Counted from the first letter of the stretch, positions 37,239-46,089 are shown. The stretch is DNA of 64,000 nt from Paraplanobispora siamensis (GCF_016863175.1 NZ_BOOJ01000036.1:1-64000); one strand, 5' to 3'. A program made the numbers and translations. Notes: a model not told the origin generated them from the sequence alone.

Positions 37239-38744
37239 ATGGAACTTCTCGACAACCTCGCGCTGGGTTTCTCGACCGCACTCCTGATCCAGAACGTCCT
37301 CTACTGCTTCGTGGGGGTGCTGCTCGGGACGGCGGTCGGCGTGCTGCCGGGCATCGGGCCGACGGCGACGGTGGCGATGCTGCTGCCGATCACGTTCAAC
37401 TTCGAACCGGTGACGGCGCTGATCATGTTGGCCGGCATCTACTACGGCGCGCAGTACGGCGGCTCGACGACCGCCATCCTGATCAACCTGCCCGGTGAGT
37501 CGTCGGCGGCGGTCACCGCGCTGGACGGGCACGAGATGGCCCGGCAGGGCAGGGCGGGCCCGGCGCTGGCCACCGCCGCGATCGGATCGTTCGTCGCGGG
37601 TACGGCGGCCACCGTCGTGCTGGCCGTCGCGGCCCCGCCGCTGGCGCGTGTCGCGTTGCGGTTCGGCCCGGCCGAGTACTTCTCGCTGGTGCTGTTCGGC
37701 CTGATCGTGTCGATCGCGCTGGCGCGCGGCTCGACGCTCAAGGCGCTGGCGATGATCGCGCTCGGCGTCCTGCTCGGCACGGTCGGCCAGGACATCTACA
37801 CCGGCACGCCCCGGTTCGTGTTCGGCCAGCGCGAGCTGTACGGCGGCATCGACTTCGTCTCCCTCGCCGTCGGCATGTTCGGGATGGCCGAGATCCTGCG
37901 CAACCTGGAGAACGAGCGGGCCCGCACGGTGGTCGTCAGCAAGGTGCGCAACCTCTGGCCCACCCGCGAGGACCGCCGCCGGATCGTCGCCCCGATCCTG
38001 CGGGGCACCGGTCTCGGCTCCGCGCTCGGCGTCCTGCCCGGCGGCGGCCACGTGCTGGCCTCGTTCACCTCCTACGCCGTCGAGAAGCGGATATCGAGAC
38101 GGCAGGAGGAGTTCGGGCACGGCGCGATCGAGGGCGTCGCCGGTCCCGAGTCGGCGAACAACGCCGCCGCCCAGACGTCGTTCATCCCGCTGCTCACCCT
38201 GGGCCTGCCCGCCCACCCGGTCATGGCGCTGATGGTCGGCGCGTTCATCGTCCACGGCATCACCCCCGGCCCGAACGTCATCACCGACGAGCCGGCGCTG
38301 TTCTGGGGCCTGATCGCGTCGATGTGGATCGGCAACGTGCTGCTCGTGCTGCTGAACCTGCCGCTGATCGGCATGTGGGTGCGCATGCTGCGGATCCCGT
38401 ACCAGGTGCTCTTCCCGATGATCATCCTGTTCGCCTCGATCGGGACGTACTCCCTGGGATTCAACGCCTACGACGTCTACGCGATCGTGTTCTTCGGCCT
38501 CCTGGGCTACATCCTGATCAAGTGCGGCTGCGAGCCGGCGCCCCTCCTGCTCGGCTTCGTCCTCGGCCCCCTGCTGGAGGAGAACCTCCGCCGGGCCCTC
38601 ATCATCTCCCGCGGCGACCCGTCGGTCTTCCTCACCCGCCCGATCTCCGCGGTGTTCCTGTTCCTGACCGTGGCGGCACTCGTCATCACCGTCCTGCCGG
38701 CGATCCGCAGACGCCGCGAGATCGTGTTCACCGAGGAGGAGTAG
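37239..38744 (+). CDS. tctA: Tripartite tricarboxylate transporter large membrane subunit TctA
   Basis: A 501-residue permease with about 11-12 helices. Signature segments are GVLPGIGPTATVAMLLP and YYGAQYGGSTTAILIN near the N-terminus and PGGGHVLASF midway, the repeated PG-rich loops of TctA. It follows tctB by 20 bp. It forms the ion-driven channel for substrate delivered by TctC. Its stop is 12 bp from the convergent NarL-type regulator stop. Confidence 0.92.
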   Translation: MELLDNLALGFSTALLIQNVLYCFVGVLLGTAVGVLPGIGPTATVAMLLPITFNFEPVTALIMLAGIYYGAQYGGSTTAILINLPGESSAAVTALDGHEMARQGRAGPALATAAIGSFVAGTAATVVLAVAAPPLARVALRFGPAEYFSLVLFGLIVSIALARGSTLKALAMIALGVLLGTVGQDIYTGTPRFVFGQRELYGGIDFVSLAVGMFGMAEILRNLENERARTVVVSKVRNLWPTREDRRRIVAPILRGTGLGSALGVLPGGGHVLASFTSYAVEKRISRRQEEFGHGAIEGVAGPESANNAAAQTSFIPLLTLGLPAHPVMALMVGAFIVHGITPGPNVITDEPALFWGLIASMWIGNVLLVLLNLPLIGMWVRMLRIPYQVLFPMIILFASIGTYSLGFNAYDVYAIVFFGLLGYILIKCGCEPAPLLLGFVLGPLLEENLRRALIISRGDPSVFLTRPISAVFLFLTVAALVITVLPAIRRRREIVFTEEE

Positions 38745-38756
38745 GGGCGCCGTTCC

Positions 38757-39359
38757 TCAGATCCAGCCTTCCTCCCAGGCGCGGTGGGCGGCGGCGTGAC
38801 GGGAGCTGACGCCGAGTTTGGCCATGGCCGCCGACAGATAGTTGCGTACGGTGCCCGGTGCCAGGTGGACCTGGGCGGCTATCTCCCTGATCGAGGCTCC
38901 GGTCCGGGACGCCCGCAGCACCTCCAGCTCCCGGTCGCTGAGCGGGCAGTCGTCCTCGGTCAGGGCCGAGGCGGCGATGTCGGGGTCGACGTAGCGCCGT
39001 CCGGCGGCGACGTCGCGGATGATCTCCGCCAGTTTCGTCGCGGGGGTGGTCTTGGGCACGAACCCGCTCACTCCCGCAGACAAGGCGCGGCGCAGCACTC
39101 CGGGGCGGGCGTGCCGCGTCACCAGGATGATCTTGATGGGGGATTCCGCCCTGATCTCCTCCGCGGCGCGCAGGCCGTCGGCCGGGGGCATCTCCAGGTC
39201 CAGTACGGCGATGTCGGGCCTGTGCTCGCGGGCCAGGCGCACGGCGTCGGTGGAGGTGGCCGCCTCGGCGGCGACGGTCAGGTCCTCCTCCAGCTCCAGC
39301 AGCGCCACCAGGGCACCCCTGATCAGGTCCTCGTCGTCGGCGATCAGCAACCGGATCAT
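38757..39359 (-). CDS. NarL/LuxR-family response regulator
   Basis: A 200-residue regulator of the DesR-like group. The receiver has ADDE, phospho-acceptor Asp in VLDLEMPPADG and Lys in FVPKTTPA. The LuxR helix-turn-helix is LSDRELEVLRASRTG then IAAQVHLAPGTVRNYLSAAMAKLG. The ATG overlaps the kinase stop as ATGA. It probably binds the TGACA-AA-TGTCA repeat upstream of the kinase and controls the divergent membrane protein gene. Confidence 0.9.
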   Translation of the reverse strand: MIRLLIADDEDLIRGALVALLELEEDLTVAAEAATSTDAVRLAREHRPDIAVLDLEMPPADGLRAAEEIRAESPIKIILVTRHARPGVLRRALSAGVSGFVPKTTPATKLAEIIRDVAAGRRYVDPDIAASALTEDDCPLSDRELEVLRASRTGASIREIAAQVHLAPGTVRNYLSAAMAKLGVSSRHAAAHRAWEEGWI

Positions 39360-40567
39360 CGCGTCTCCACGGGCAGGCAGGCCGTCACGACGAAGCGGTC
39401 ACCGTCGTGCCGCCAGGTCAGCTCCCCTCCGGTGGTCCGCAGCCGCTCGGCGAGCGTCCGCAGGCCGGTACCGGGACCGGTCTCCCGCCCCGTGCCGGGA
39501 TCCTCGGGCGCGCCGTCGTTGGCCACCGTGAGGCGGGCCAGGCCGTCGGCGGTCCGGTATCCGACCTCGACGTGCCGCGCGCGGCTGTGGCGCAGCACGT
39601 TGGTGGTCGCCTCCCGCATGACCAGGCCCAGCAGGTGCCGGCCCGGATCGCGGAGGAGACCGGAGGCGGAGGGATCGAGATCCATCCGGGCGTCGGTGCC
39701 GGCCGCGGCGAGCACCCTGGTCGCGTTCGTGATCTCCTCCTCCAGGGTGACGCGGCGATATCCCTGGACGACGGCGCGGGTGTCCCGCAACGCGTCGGCG
39801 GCCAGCCGCCGTATCTCCTCGATCTCCGTGGCCGCCCGCACCGGGTCGGCCTCCATCAGCCGGGCCGCCAGCTCGCTCTTTAGAGCGATCACCTGAAGGT
39901 GGTGGCCCTGGATGTCGTGCAGATCGGCGGCGAAACGCAGCCGCTCGTCCTTGACCGCCAGCTCCGCCGACAACCGGCGGGCCGCGTTCAGCCGCTCGGC
40001 GACGTCCCACGCCCACAGCATCCCGAGCGTGACCCAGCCGGTGAGGACCACCAGCCCGGCCGGGAACGCCGCCGCGAACAGCGATCCCCGCCCCGACGCC
40101 GCGGCCGCGACCCCGCCGAGCGCGGCCGCGCCCGCCGCCGTGGCGGCGATCAGCAGCCACCGGCGCCGGCCGGGCAGGAACGCCGCGATGATCGAGACCG
40201 TCATGGCCGGGCCGAACGACCAGAGCCCGTAGTCCCCCAGGGCGAGCAGGATCACGCCCAATGCGACCCCGCCCGCGCCTCCGGCCACCAGCCATCCCAC
40301 CGGCGGCGCTCCGCCCGGATCCGTGCCCGGCGAGCCGAGGGGGACGGGCGGGAGCCGGCGGCTGACGGACACGGCGACGGCCACCACCGTCAGCGCCAGG
40401 ACGGCCACCGCGGCGAGCCGTGCCGGGACCGGAGTCGCCGCGTCCATGACGCGGCTCCTGGCGACGCTGTAGATCAGGAAGAACGCGGTGACGCTGAGGA
40501 GACTCCACCAGGTGTAACGGCGGAAGTTCGTCAGCCCCGTCCCAGGATCGACCGGCACGTCACGCAC
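39356..40567 (-). CDS. Sensor histidine kinase (HisKA_3, DesK-like)
   Basis: About 403 residues with five to six N-terminal helices, then the HisKA_3 dimerisation domain (FAADLHDIQGHHLQVIALK, phospho-His in DLHD) and a HATPase domain with REATTNVLRHS. The G1-type box is short and reads NDGAPEDPGTG, with GTGLRTLAERL following. The GTG at 40567 is a working choice; GTG 40558 and upstream frames are possible because no clear ribosome binding site is seen. It forms an operon with the overlapping regulator gene. Confidence 0.85.
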   Translation of the reverse strand: MRDVPVDPGTGLTNFRRYTWWSLLSVTAFFLIYSVARSRVMDAATPVPARLAAVAVLALTVVAVAVSVSRRLPPVPLGSPGTDPGGAPPVGWLVAGGAGGVALGVILLALGDYGLWSFGPAMTVSIIAAFLPGRRRWLLIAATAAGAAALGGVAAAASGRGSLFAAAFPAGLVVLTGWVTLGMLWAWDVAERLNAARRLSAELAVKDERLRFAADLHDIQGHHLQVIALKSELAARLMEADPVRAATEIEEIRRLAADALRDTRAVVQGYRRVTLEEEITNATRVLAAAGTDARMDLDPSASGLLRDPGRHLLGLVMREATTNVLRHSRARHVEVGYRTADGLARLTVANDGAPEDPGTGRETGPGTGLRTLAERLRTTGGELTWRHDGDRFVVTACLPVETR

Positions 40568-40627
40568 GCGGCCATTGTCGCAGCAATCCACCGCCCCGGC
40601 CCGCCGTGCTCCGCGCTGCTCCAGTGA

Positions 40628-40639
40628 TGACAAATGTCA
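40628..40639. promoter_or_regulatory. TGACA-AA-TGTCA operator-like repeat
   Basis: A 5-bp perfect inverted repeat with a 2-bp centre, in the 189-bp divergent region between the kinase and the membrane protein gene. NarL-type regulators of DesKR-like systems often use this half-site. Confidence 0.5.
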
Positions 40640-40756
40640 CGCGATCATGTGACACATCCACGTCCTGACGTGCGGTTTCGGCACTGCCGTCAGGAGGCGG
40701 GCGTCGGCGACCCTGGAGGCCGTACATACCTCGCCCCCGTATTGAGGAGGTCTCCG

Positions 40757-41332
40757 ATGCAGGCCGCGAACACCGCACCCGCCCCCAGACGCTGGATCGA
40801 CGTACTGAAGGACCGCTGGCCGACCGCCGTCGCGATCGGCCTGACGCTCCTCACGTTGAGCGGCGGCGACCCGGGCAACGAGGTGATGAGCCTCGCCCAG
40901 GTCCTGCCCGCTCTGCCGCTGCTGTATCTCGTCGTCGCCAAGCTGGGCCGGCCCGCACTGTCGTGGCCGCTGCTCGGCGTCGGCATGGTGATCATCGTCG
41001 GGGCGCGGCTGCTGGATCTCGTCGCGCCGTCCACCATCCTGCTCATCCTGGCGCTGGTCGTGCTGGTCTGGGGCGTGATCGACGAGCACTCGCGCCGGTC
41101 CGGCGAGTTCAGGCTCCAGGCGATCGGCATGATCGGCTTCGGCGCGCTGGCACTGGCCGGCCTGGCCCTCGACCCGGAGGTCGGCCGGTACGTGGTGGGG
41201 GCCGGATGGCTGCTGCACGGCGTCTGGGACTTCGTGCACCTGCGCCGCGGCAGGGTCGTGGCCCGCTCCTACGCCGAGTGGTGCGGCGTGCTCGACGTGC
41301 TGATCGGTTTCGAGTTGATCTTCCTGCTGTGA
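40757..41332 (+). CDS. Polytopic membrane protein, probable target of the adjacent two-component system
   Basis: A 191-residue protein with about six hydrophobic helices from residue 20 on, and a W-rich GWLLHGVWDFVHLR segment near the C-terminus. GAGGAGG precedes the ATG. It is divergent from the DesK-like operon and shares its control region, so it is likely the regulated gene. Family not recognised; no catalytic motif is visible. Confidence 0.7.
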   Translation: MQAANTAPAPRRWIDVLKDRWPTAVAIGLTLLTLSGGDPGNEVMSLAQVLPALPLLYLVVAKLGRPALSWPLLGVGMVIIVGARLLDLVAPSTILLILALVVLVWGVIDEHSRRSGEFRLQAIGMIGFGALALAGLALDPEVGRYVVGAGWLLHGVWDFVHLRRGRVVARSYAEWCGVLDVLIGFELIFLL

Positions 41333-41358
41333 CATGCCAGGGAGCCGCCAGGTGCCGG

Positions 41359-41904
41359 TCAGCCGGCGTCCGGGACGTAGGACAGGTTGAGCACGCCGGT
41401 CTGGAACGTCTCGGAGTTGACCAGCTTGAGCGGGTGGGTCGGGGTGTCCTCGAACAGCCGCTGGCCGCGGCCGACGACGATCGGGTGGACGAGGAGGTTC
41501 AGCTGGTCGAGCAGTCCGTTGGCCAGCAGCCACCGCACGGTCGTCGCGGAGCCGGACATCTGGATGTCGCCGTCGGTCTGCTCCTTGATCTTGCGCAGCT
41601 CGGTCGCGACGTCACCGGAGATGACGGTGGTGTTGCTCCAGTCGGCCTTCTCCAGGGTGTTCGACACGACGTACTTGCGGGTGGCGTTGAGGGCCGCGGC
41701 GACCTCCTGGTCCTGGTCCGTCGTCGTCCAGTACGAGGACCACTCGTCGTACAGCTTGCGGCCCATCAGCATCGCCGCGGCGCTCTGCATGCCCGCCTCG
41801 ACCACGGCGCCCATCTCGTCGTTCCAGTACGGGAAGTGCCACTGGTCCGGCGACTCGACCACGCCGTCCACGGAGATGAAGAAGCTGGAGATGATCTTTC
41901 CCAT
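41359..41904 (-). CDS. Dihydrofolate reductase/RibD C-terminal domain protein
   Basis: A 181-residue protein of the RibD_C group: KIISSFFISVDGVVESPDQWHF at the N-terminus, MLMGRKLYDEW, then GDIQMSGSATTVRWLL and a C-terminal HPIVVGRGQRLF. This is the NADPH-binding DHFR-like fold used in riboflavin-type reductases, here stand-alone. GAGGAG precedes the ATG. It is downstream of an AraC regulator on the same strand. Substrate unknown. Confidence 0.87.
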   Translation of the reverse strand: MGKIISSFFISVDGVVESPDQWHFPYWNDEMGAVVEAGMQSAAAMLMGRKLYDEWSSYWTTTDQDQEVAAALNATRKYVVSNTLEKADWSNTTVISGDVATELRKIKEQTDGDIQMSGSATTVRWLLANGLLDQLNLLVHPIVVGRGQRLFEDTPTHPLKLVNSETFQTGVLNLSYVPDAG

Positions 41905-41987
41905 TGTGCTGCTCCTCGGCCGCTGGGGTCACGGAAACGGTCCGCAATCGCGAGGCGGACAACAGGAGGTTAGGCGGAGGCGGGCGC

Positions 41988-42689
41988 TCAGGTCTTGTAC
42001 AGAAGCGACATCGGTTCCTCCGGCCCCCGGCGGCTCAACTGCGTGGCGGTCCGCCCGATGTAACGGGACAGCGACCGCGCCAGGTGCGGCTGGTCGAAGT
42101 ATCCGAGCCGGTGGATCACATCGTGGGCCGGCACGCCTTCACGGATCAGAGCCGCCGCCCGCCTGGCCCGGTCGATCTGCCGTACGGCCCCGCGGGTGAG
42201 TCCGGTCGAGGCCAGGAAGCGCCGCTGGAGGGTGCGTTCGGACACGTCCGGAGACGCGCCGCCGAGCACCGCGGCGACGAGCGGATCGCGGGTGAGGATC
42301 TCCTCCCGCACCATCCGCCGTGCGAATTCCTCGGCGTCGTCATAGCCGGGAAGGCTCCAGGCGGAGCCCTTCAGCCAGAACGACCTGCGCGTCGCGTCGG
42401 GGATCGGCGCCGAGCCGTCGACGAGCCGGTTGACCGGGAGGTGGGGCATCGAGGTGCCGAGCGAGAAGACGATCCCGAAGAACGTGGCGTCCTCGGGGAC
42501 GACGGCCGCGCTCGCCCTCGACTCCGGTCCCTGAACGCTCACGCTGACCTGCCCCCGGTGCTCCCAGAAGACCAGGTCCCAGTGCACCGTCGCGATCGAC
42601 GTCATCCGGTCGACGCCGGAGCTGGTGCTCCGCCAGACCCGCTCGATGTACGGAGAGTCGGACGGTCGGCTCTCGATCTCCAGGCCCAT
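41988..42689 (-). CDS. AraC-family transcriptional regulator
   Basis: A 233-residue regulator. The N-terminal two thirds is a ligand domain of the type seen in DUF6597-like AraC proteins (VHWDLVFWEHRGQ, VFSLGTSMPHLP). The C-terminal double helix-turn-helix includes SERTLQRRFLASTGLTRGAVRQI and VIHRLGYFDQPHLARSLSRY. GAGGGGGG precedes the chosen ATG 42689. It lies upstream of the RibD_C gene and probably regulates it. Confidence 0.86.
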   Translation of the reverse strand: MGLEIESRPSDSPYIERVWRSTSSGVDRMTSIATVHWDLVFWEHRGQVSVSVQGPESRASAAVVPEDATFFGIVFSLGTSMPHLPVNRLVDGSAPIPDATRRSFWLKGSAWSLPGYDDAEEFARRMVREEILTRDPLVAAVLGGASPDVSERTLQRRFLASTGLTRGAVRQIDRARRAAALIREGVPAHDVIHRLGYFDQPHLARSLSRYIGRTATQLSRRGPEEPMSLLYKT

Positions 42690-42725
42690 CCGGGTCGTCC
42701 CCCCTCGCTTCGGTGGAGTCACACC

Positions 42726-42878
42726 ATGGTCGCCCATCATCGCGCCTGGCGGCAGACCGTCGATCACATCCCGGACCGGCTCGACGGCGAGATCCGGTTC
42801 TCCTTCCGGGGGTTGCGATGGGTCGGGCGCGCCCTTCTGCGCCGGCGGCGGGTGCCGGCACCGCAGGACCTCTCCTGA
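42726..42878 (+). CDS. Possible small basic protein (50 aa)
   Basis: ATG 42726 has GTGGAG nine bases upstream and opens 50 codons reading RAWRQTVDHIPDRLDGEIRF, then GLRWVGRALLRRRR. It is basic and amphipathic and divergent from araC. No homologue is recognised, and the frame could be chance in GC-rich DNA. Confidence 0.35.
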   Translation: MVAHHRAWRQTVDHIPDRLDGEIRFSFRGLRWVGRALLRRRRVPAPQDLS

Positions 42879-42917
42879 TCGCCTGAGGTCCCGGTCGTGC
42901 GCGGGAACGGCCGGGCC

Positions 42918-43319
42918 TCACTCCTGCAGGGCCGATCGGTTGCGCAGGCCCATGCCGGTCAGGGGGCGCATCCCCAGACGCTCGTAGTACGGCTGGAGCG
43001 GAGGATCGCACATGAGGTCGACGGAGTAGAGGTCCCCGGCCTCCTTGAGGATCCGCCGTACCAGCTCGCCGCCGATTCCCCGGCCCTGATACTCGGGGAG
43101 GACCTCGAGCCACGGGATGAACGCGGTCAGCACGCCGTCGCTGATCATGTTGACGAAGCCGACGACGCGCCCGTCCTCGTCCAGTGCGGCGATCGCGCGG
43201 TAGCTGCCGCGCAGCACCGCCAGGTGTTTGTCCGCGGACGGCGGGCTCGGCCAGCCGACGAAGAAGCCCCGCAGCCGGTCGGCCCCGATCGTGTTCATGT
43301 CATCGGTGTAGCGGATCAC
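42918..43319 (-). CDS. GNAT-family N-acetyltransferase
   Basis: A 133-residue acetyltransferase with the acetyl-CoA loop VLPEYQGRGIGGELVRRIL and C-terminal PYYERLGM. GGAGGG precedes the GTG start. The domain is short but complete for the family. It lies 24 bp from the TetR gene downstream of which it is transcribed, so they may share a transcript. Substrate unknown. Confidence 0.87.
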   Translation of the reverse strand: MIRYTDDMNTIGADRLRGFFVGWPSPPSADKHLAVLRGSYRAIAALDEDGRVVGFVNMISDGVLTAFIPWLEVLPEYQGRGIGGELVRRILKEAGDLYSVDLMCDPPLQPYYERLGMRPLTGMGLRNRSALQE

Positions 43320-43343
43320 GCTCTGCCCTCCCGGGAAGTCGTC

Positions 43344-43931
43344 TCATGCCGATTGTCCCGGGCCGGGCAGGATGCGTTCGACGACGTCGGTGACCAGGTC
43401 GTGGATCCGGTCCTCGGGGAAGACGTCGGGCAGCGTGAGCCGTTCGACGATCAGCCAGTTCAGCGCCAGATAGAGCAGGATCACGGTGGTCGCGTCACCG
43501 GGCAGGCCGGCCTCCGTGTGATAGCGGATGTTGGCGTCGACGTCGGCTCGGATGCGCTCGGTCAGGAGGCGGCGCAGCTCCGGGCGACGGGTGGCCTCCA
43601 GCCGTAGCTCCAGCAGCGCCAGGTATCCGGAGCGGAAGCGGCTGATGCGGTCCACCAGGTCGTGCATGAGCTGGGTGACCTTGGCGCGGTCGCGGGGTCC
43701 CTCCAGGCCGGCGGCCAGCATGCCCGGGTCGGGCTCCAGACGCTCGTAGAAGCGGTAGCCGATCTGGGTGAGCATGTCGTCGCGGTTGTCGAAGTAGTTG
43801 GAGGCCGTGCCGTTGGGCACCTGCGCCTCGACGTCGACGGCGCGGAAGGTCAGGCCCCGTGCTCCCTCCCGGGCCAGGACCTCGATGGCGGCGTCGAGGA
43901 GCGCCGCCCGTCGTGCCGGATTCTGCCGCAT
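43344..43931 (-). CDS. TetR-family regulator
   Basis: A 195-residue repressor with the N-terminal helix-turn-helix RGLTFRAVDVEAQVPNGTAS then NYFDNRDDM. The C-terminal domain is helical. GGGAGA precedes the chosen ATG. Two GTAGTACTAC-type palindromes lie upstream between it and the divergent reductase gene, so it probably represses itself and that gene. Confidence 0.87.
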   Translation of the reverse strand: MRQNPARRAALLDAAIEVLAREGARGLTFRAVDVEAQVPNGTASNYFDNRDDMLTQIGYRFYERLEPDPGMLAAGLEGPRDRAKVTQLMHDLVDRISRFRSGYLALLELRLEATRRPELRRLLTERIRADVDANIRYHTEAGLPGDATTVILLYLALNWLIVERLTLPDVFPEDRIHDLVTDVVERILPGPGQSA

Positions 43932-43971
43932 CGCAATTTCTCCCGGGATCGGTGTTGACACCACTCTAGAT

Positions 43972-44011
43972 GTAGTACTACGTTCAAACCACTCCGAACA
44001 TAGTACTACAC
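43972..44011. promoter_or_regulatory. Two TetR operators
   Basis: GTAGTACTAC (43972-43981) is a perfect palindrome. A close copy, ATAGTACTACAC, lies at 44000-44011, so the AGTACT cores are 28 bp apart. A TTGACA at 43955-43960 suggests a plus-strand promoter that the operators would block. Confidence 0.6.
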
Positions 44012-44036
44012 ATCAAGTGCTGAGAGAGGTAACAAG

Positions 44037-44216
44037 ATGCGAGGAAAGTCGACCGCTCCGATCGCCTTCACCGTCACGATCGCCGCCGCGGCGCGGCCCG
44101 CCGTACAGACCGCCCCGCCCGGCACGACCGCCGCCCCCGACCGCCGGCGGCGCACCCCGCGACCGCGTTCGGTTCCCCGGCCCAGGCCCCTGCCCAAGCC
44201 CGGCGGCGCCCGCTGA
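44037..44216 (+). CDS. Possible small Pro/Arg-rich protein (59 aa)
   Basis: ATG 44037 follows GAGAGAGG and opens 59 codons. The N-terminus is mildly hydrophobic (STAPIAFTVTIAAAARP); the rest is Pro/Arg-rich (RRRRTPRPRSVPRPRP). It lies between the TetR operators and the reductase gene, so it would be the first gene of that transcript. It could be a decayed secreted protein or a chance frame. Confidence 0.35.
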   Translation: MRGKSTAPIAFTVTIAAAARPAVQTAPPGTTAAPDRRRRTPRPRSVPRPRPLPKPGGAR

Positions 44217-44273
44217 CCGGACAGTCCCGAGAGCAGCCCCCGAAGAGACCCCACGACCAGCGAAGGACCGGAT

Positions 44274-44843
44274 ATGCGAAAGCTCGTCTACTACATCGGC
44301 ATGACCATCGACGGCTTCATCGCCGCCCCCGACGAGAGCTACGACTTCTTCCCGGTGACGCAGGACGTCGTCGAATTCATCACCGAGGACTACCCCGACA
44401 CCCTGCCGACGCACGTGCGCGAGCAGCTCGGCGTGGACGTCCCCAACCCGAACTTCGACACCATCGTGCAGGGGCGCGTCACCTACGAGCCCGCCCTGAA
44501 GATCGGGATCACCAGTCCCTACGCCCACCTGCGCCAGTACGTGGTCTCCACGAGTACGGCGGAGAGCCCCGACCCCGCGGTCGAGATCATCTCCGACGAC
44601 GTGGTCGGCCGGGTCCGGCAGATGAAGGCGGAGGAGGGCGGGGACATCTACCTGGCGGGCGGCTCGCGCCTGGCGGGCGCCCTGCTGCCGGAGATCGACG
44701 CGCTCGTCGTCAAGCTCTATCCGGTGGTCGCCGGGGCCGGCATCCCCCTGTTCACCGCCGACTTCTCCCCCACGTACTTCACCCTGGAGGGCACCCGCAC
44801 CCTCCGCGAAGGCACGGTCATCCTCACCTACGGCAGAAAGTGA
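44274..44843 (+). CDS. Second DHFR/RibD C-terminal domain protein
   Basis: A 189-residue stand-alone RibD_C/DHFR-like reductase: RKLVYYIGMTIDGFIAAPDE, IVQGRVTYEPAL, GDIYLAGGSRLAGALL and YPVVAGAGIPLF. GAAGGA precedes the ATG. It is divergent from the TetR gene and probably repressed by it. It is a paralogue of the protein at 41359-41904, about 2.4 kb away. Substrate unknown. Confidence 0.87.
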   Translation: MRKLVYYIGMTIDGFIAAPDESYDFFPVTQDVVEFITEDYPDTLPTHVREQLGVDVPNPNFDTIVQGRVTYEPALKIGITSPYAHLRQYVVSTSTAESPDPAVEIISDDVVGRVRQMKAEEGGDIYLAGGSRLAGALLPEIDALVVKLYPVVAGAGIPLFTADFSPTYFTLEGTRTLREGTVILTYGRK

Positions 44844-44994
44844 CCGCCGCGGCGGTCTTGCACGAGGGTGGAGCCCCTGGTGGAGCGGGTTTCGCGCCGC
44901 ACGGGGATTTCCCACCCGTCACTCGGCACCCTTGCCATCCCCGGAGGCATCCGTCAGGATCTTCCCCGTCGTCACGCGGGAACGGGGGATTCAC

Positions 44995-46041
44995 GTGAAA
45001 CGTCTTTCTGCGGTGGTCGCCGCTGTCATGGTGGGGACGCTCGTACCCGCGGCCCCTCAGGTGGCCGCGGCGGGAGTCTCCACGGGCCCGGCCGTCACCG
45101 GAGTGGACGTCAGCAACTGGTCCGGCGAGATCGACTGGGGGAGCGTCGCGGGCAACGGGACGGCGTTCGCCTTCGTGTACGCCTCCGAGGGGCTCGACTA
45201 CCTGAACGAACGGTTCGACACCCAGTACGGCGGCGCCGCCGAGGCCGGGCTGATCCGCGGGGCCTACCACTTCGCCCAGCCGCACGAGTCCGACGGCGCC
45301 GCGCAGGCCGACTTCTTCGTGGACAACGGCGGCGGCTGGCGCCCCGACGGCAGGACCCTGCCGGGCGTGCTCGACGTGGAGGACAACCCCTACCGGAACC
45401 GCAACGGCCTCAACTCCTGCTACGGCCTCGACCGCAAGCAGATGGTCGACTGGGTGGGGGACTTCACCCGCCGCTACCGGCAGCGGACCGGCCGCGACGC
45501 GATCATCTACACCACCACGAGCTGGTGGCGGACCTGCACCGGCGACTCCCCCGCCTTCGGCCGCAACCCGCTCTGGCTGGCCCGGTGGGGTGCCGAGCCG
45601 GGGGAGCTGCCGGCGAGCTGGACCCGGTACACCTTCTGGCAGTCGGCCGACAAGGCGCCGGGCTCCCCCGGCGGCAAGAACTCCTTCAACGGCACGCCGT
45701 CCCGGCTCAGGCTCCTGGCCAGGCCGGCCTCGAAGGTCAAGGCCGCGGGCCGGGTCACCCGCGACACCTACACCGTCACGCTGACCAACACCACCGCCGA
45801 GCCGATCACGGCGCTCAAGGTCGCGGGCCGGACGTTCGGCGGGCAGAAGATCGTCAAGGCGAGCAAGGGCTGCCGGTTCAGCGGTACGGCGGTGCGCTGC
45901 ACGATCACCGAGCTGTCCCCCCGCGCCAAGGTGAGGCTCACCTTCGTCGCCAGGCCCTCCGCCCCCGCCAGGACCGCCAAGCGGGGGCTGGACCTCACGA
46001 TCGGCACGGCGAGCCTGAGGCTGACCGCCAAGGCCCGGTGA
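44995..46041 (+). CDS. Secreted GH25 lysozyme-like muramidase
   Basis: A 348-residue secreted protein. The GTG start (GGGGGAT upstream) leads into a signal peptide (VKRLSAVVAAVMVGT, cleaved near AAA). The GH25 barrel begins VTGVDVSNWSGEIDW and holds the catalytic pair in LDVEDNPY. AYHFAQP, YTTTSWW and WLARW are family landmarks. A C-terminal domain of about 100 residues (TVTLTNTTAEPITALKVAG) looks like an immunoglobulin-type wall-binding fold. It would hydrolyse peptidoglycan during growth or lysis. No riboswitch is recognised upstream. Confidence 0.9.
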   Translation: MKRLSAVVAAVMVGTLVPAAPQVAAAGVSTGPAVTGVDVSNWSGEIDWGSVAGNGTAFAFVYASEGLDYLNERFDTQYGGAAEAGLIRGAYHFAQPHESDGAAQADFFVDNGGGWRPDGRTLPGVLDVEDNPYRNRNGLNSCYGLDRKQMVDWVGDFTRRYRQRTGRDAIIYTTTSWWRTCTGDSPAFGRNPLWLARWGAEPGELPASWTRYTFWQSADKAPGSPGGKNSFNGTPSRLRLLARPASKVKAAGRVTRDTYTVTLTNTTAEPITALKVAGRTFGGQKIVKASKGCRFSGTAVRCTITELSPRAKVRLTFVARPSAPARTAKRGLDLTIGTASLRLTAKAR

Positions 46042-46089
46042 CCTCGCCGCGAGGCCCGGCCGCCCCCGTGATCTGGCAGGCTCTGGCAC

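Noticed and set aside
44844-44994. Possible c-di-AMP (ydaO) riboswitch before the muramidase gene
   Set aside because: Such riboswitches often precede wall hydrolases, but I could not match the conserved helices and internal loops here.
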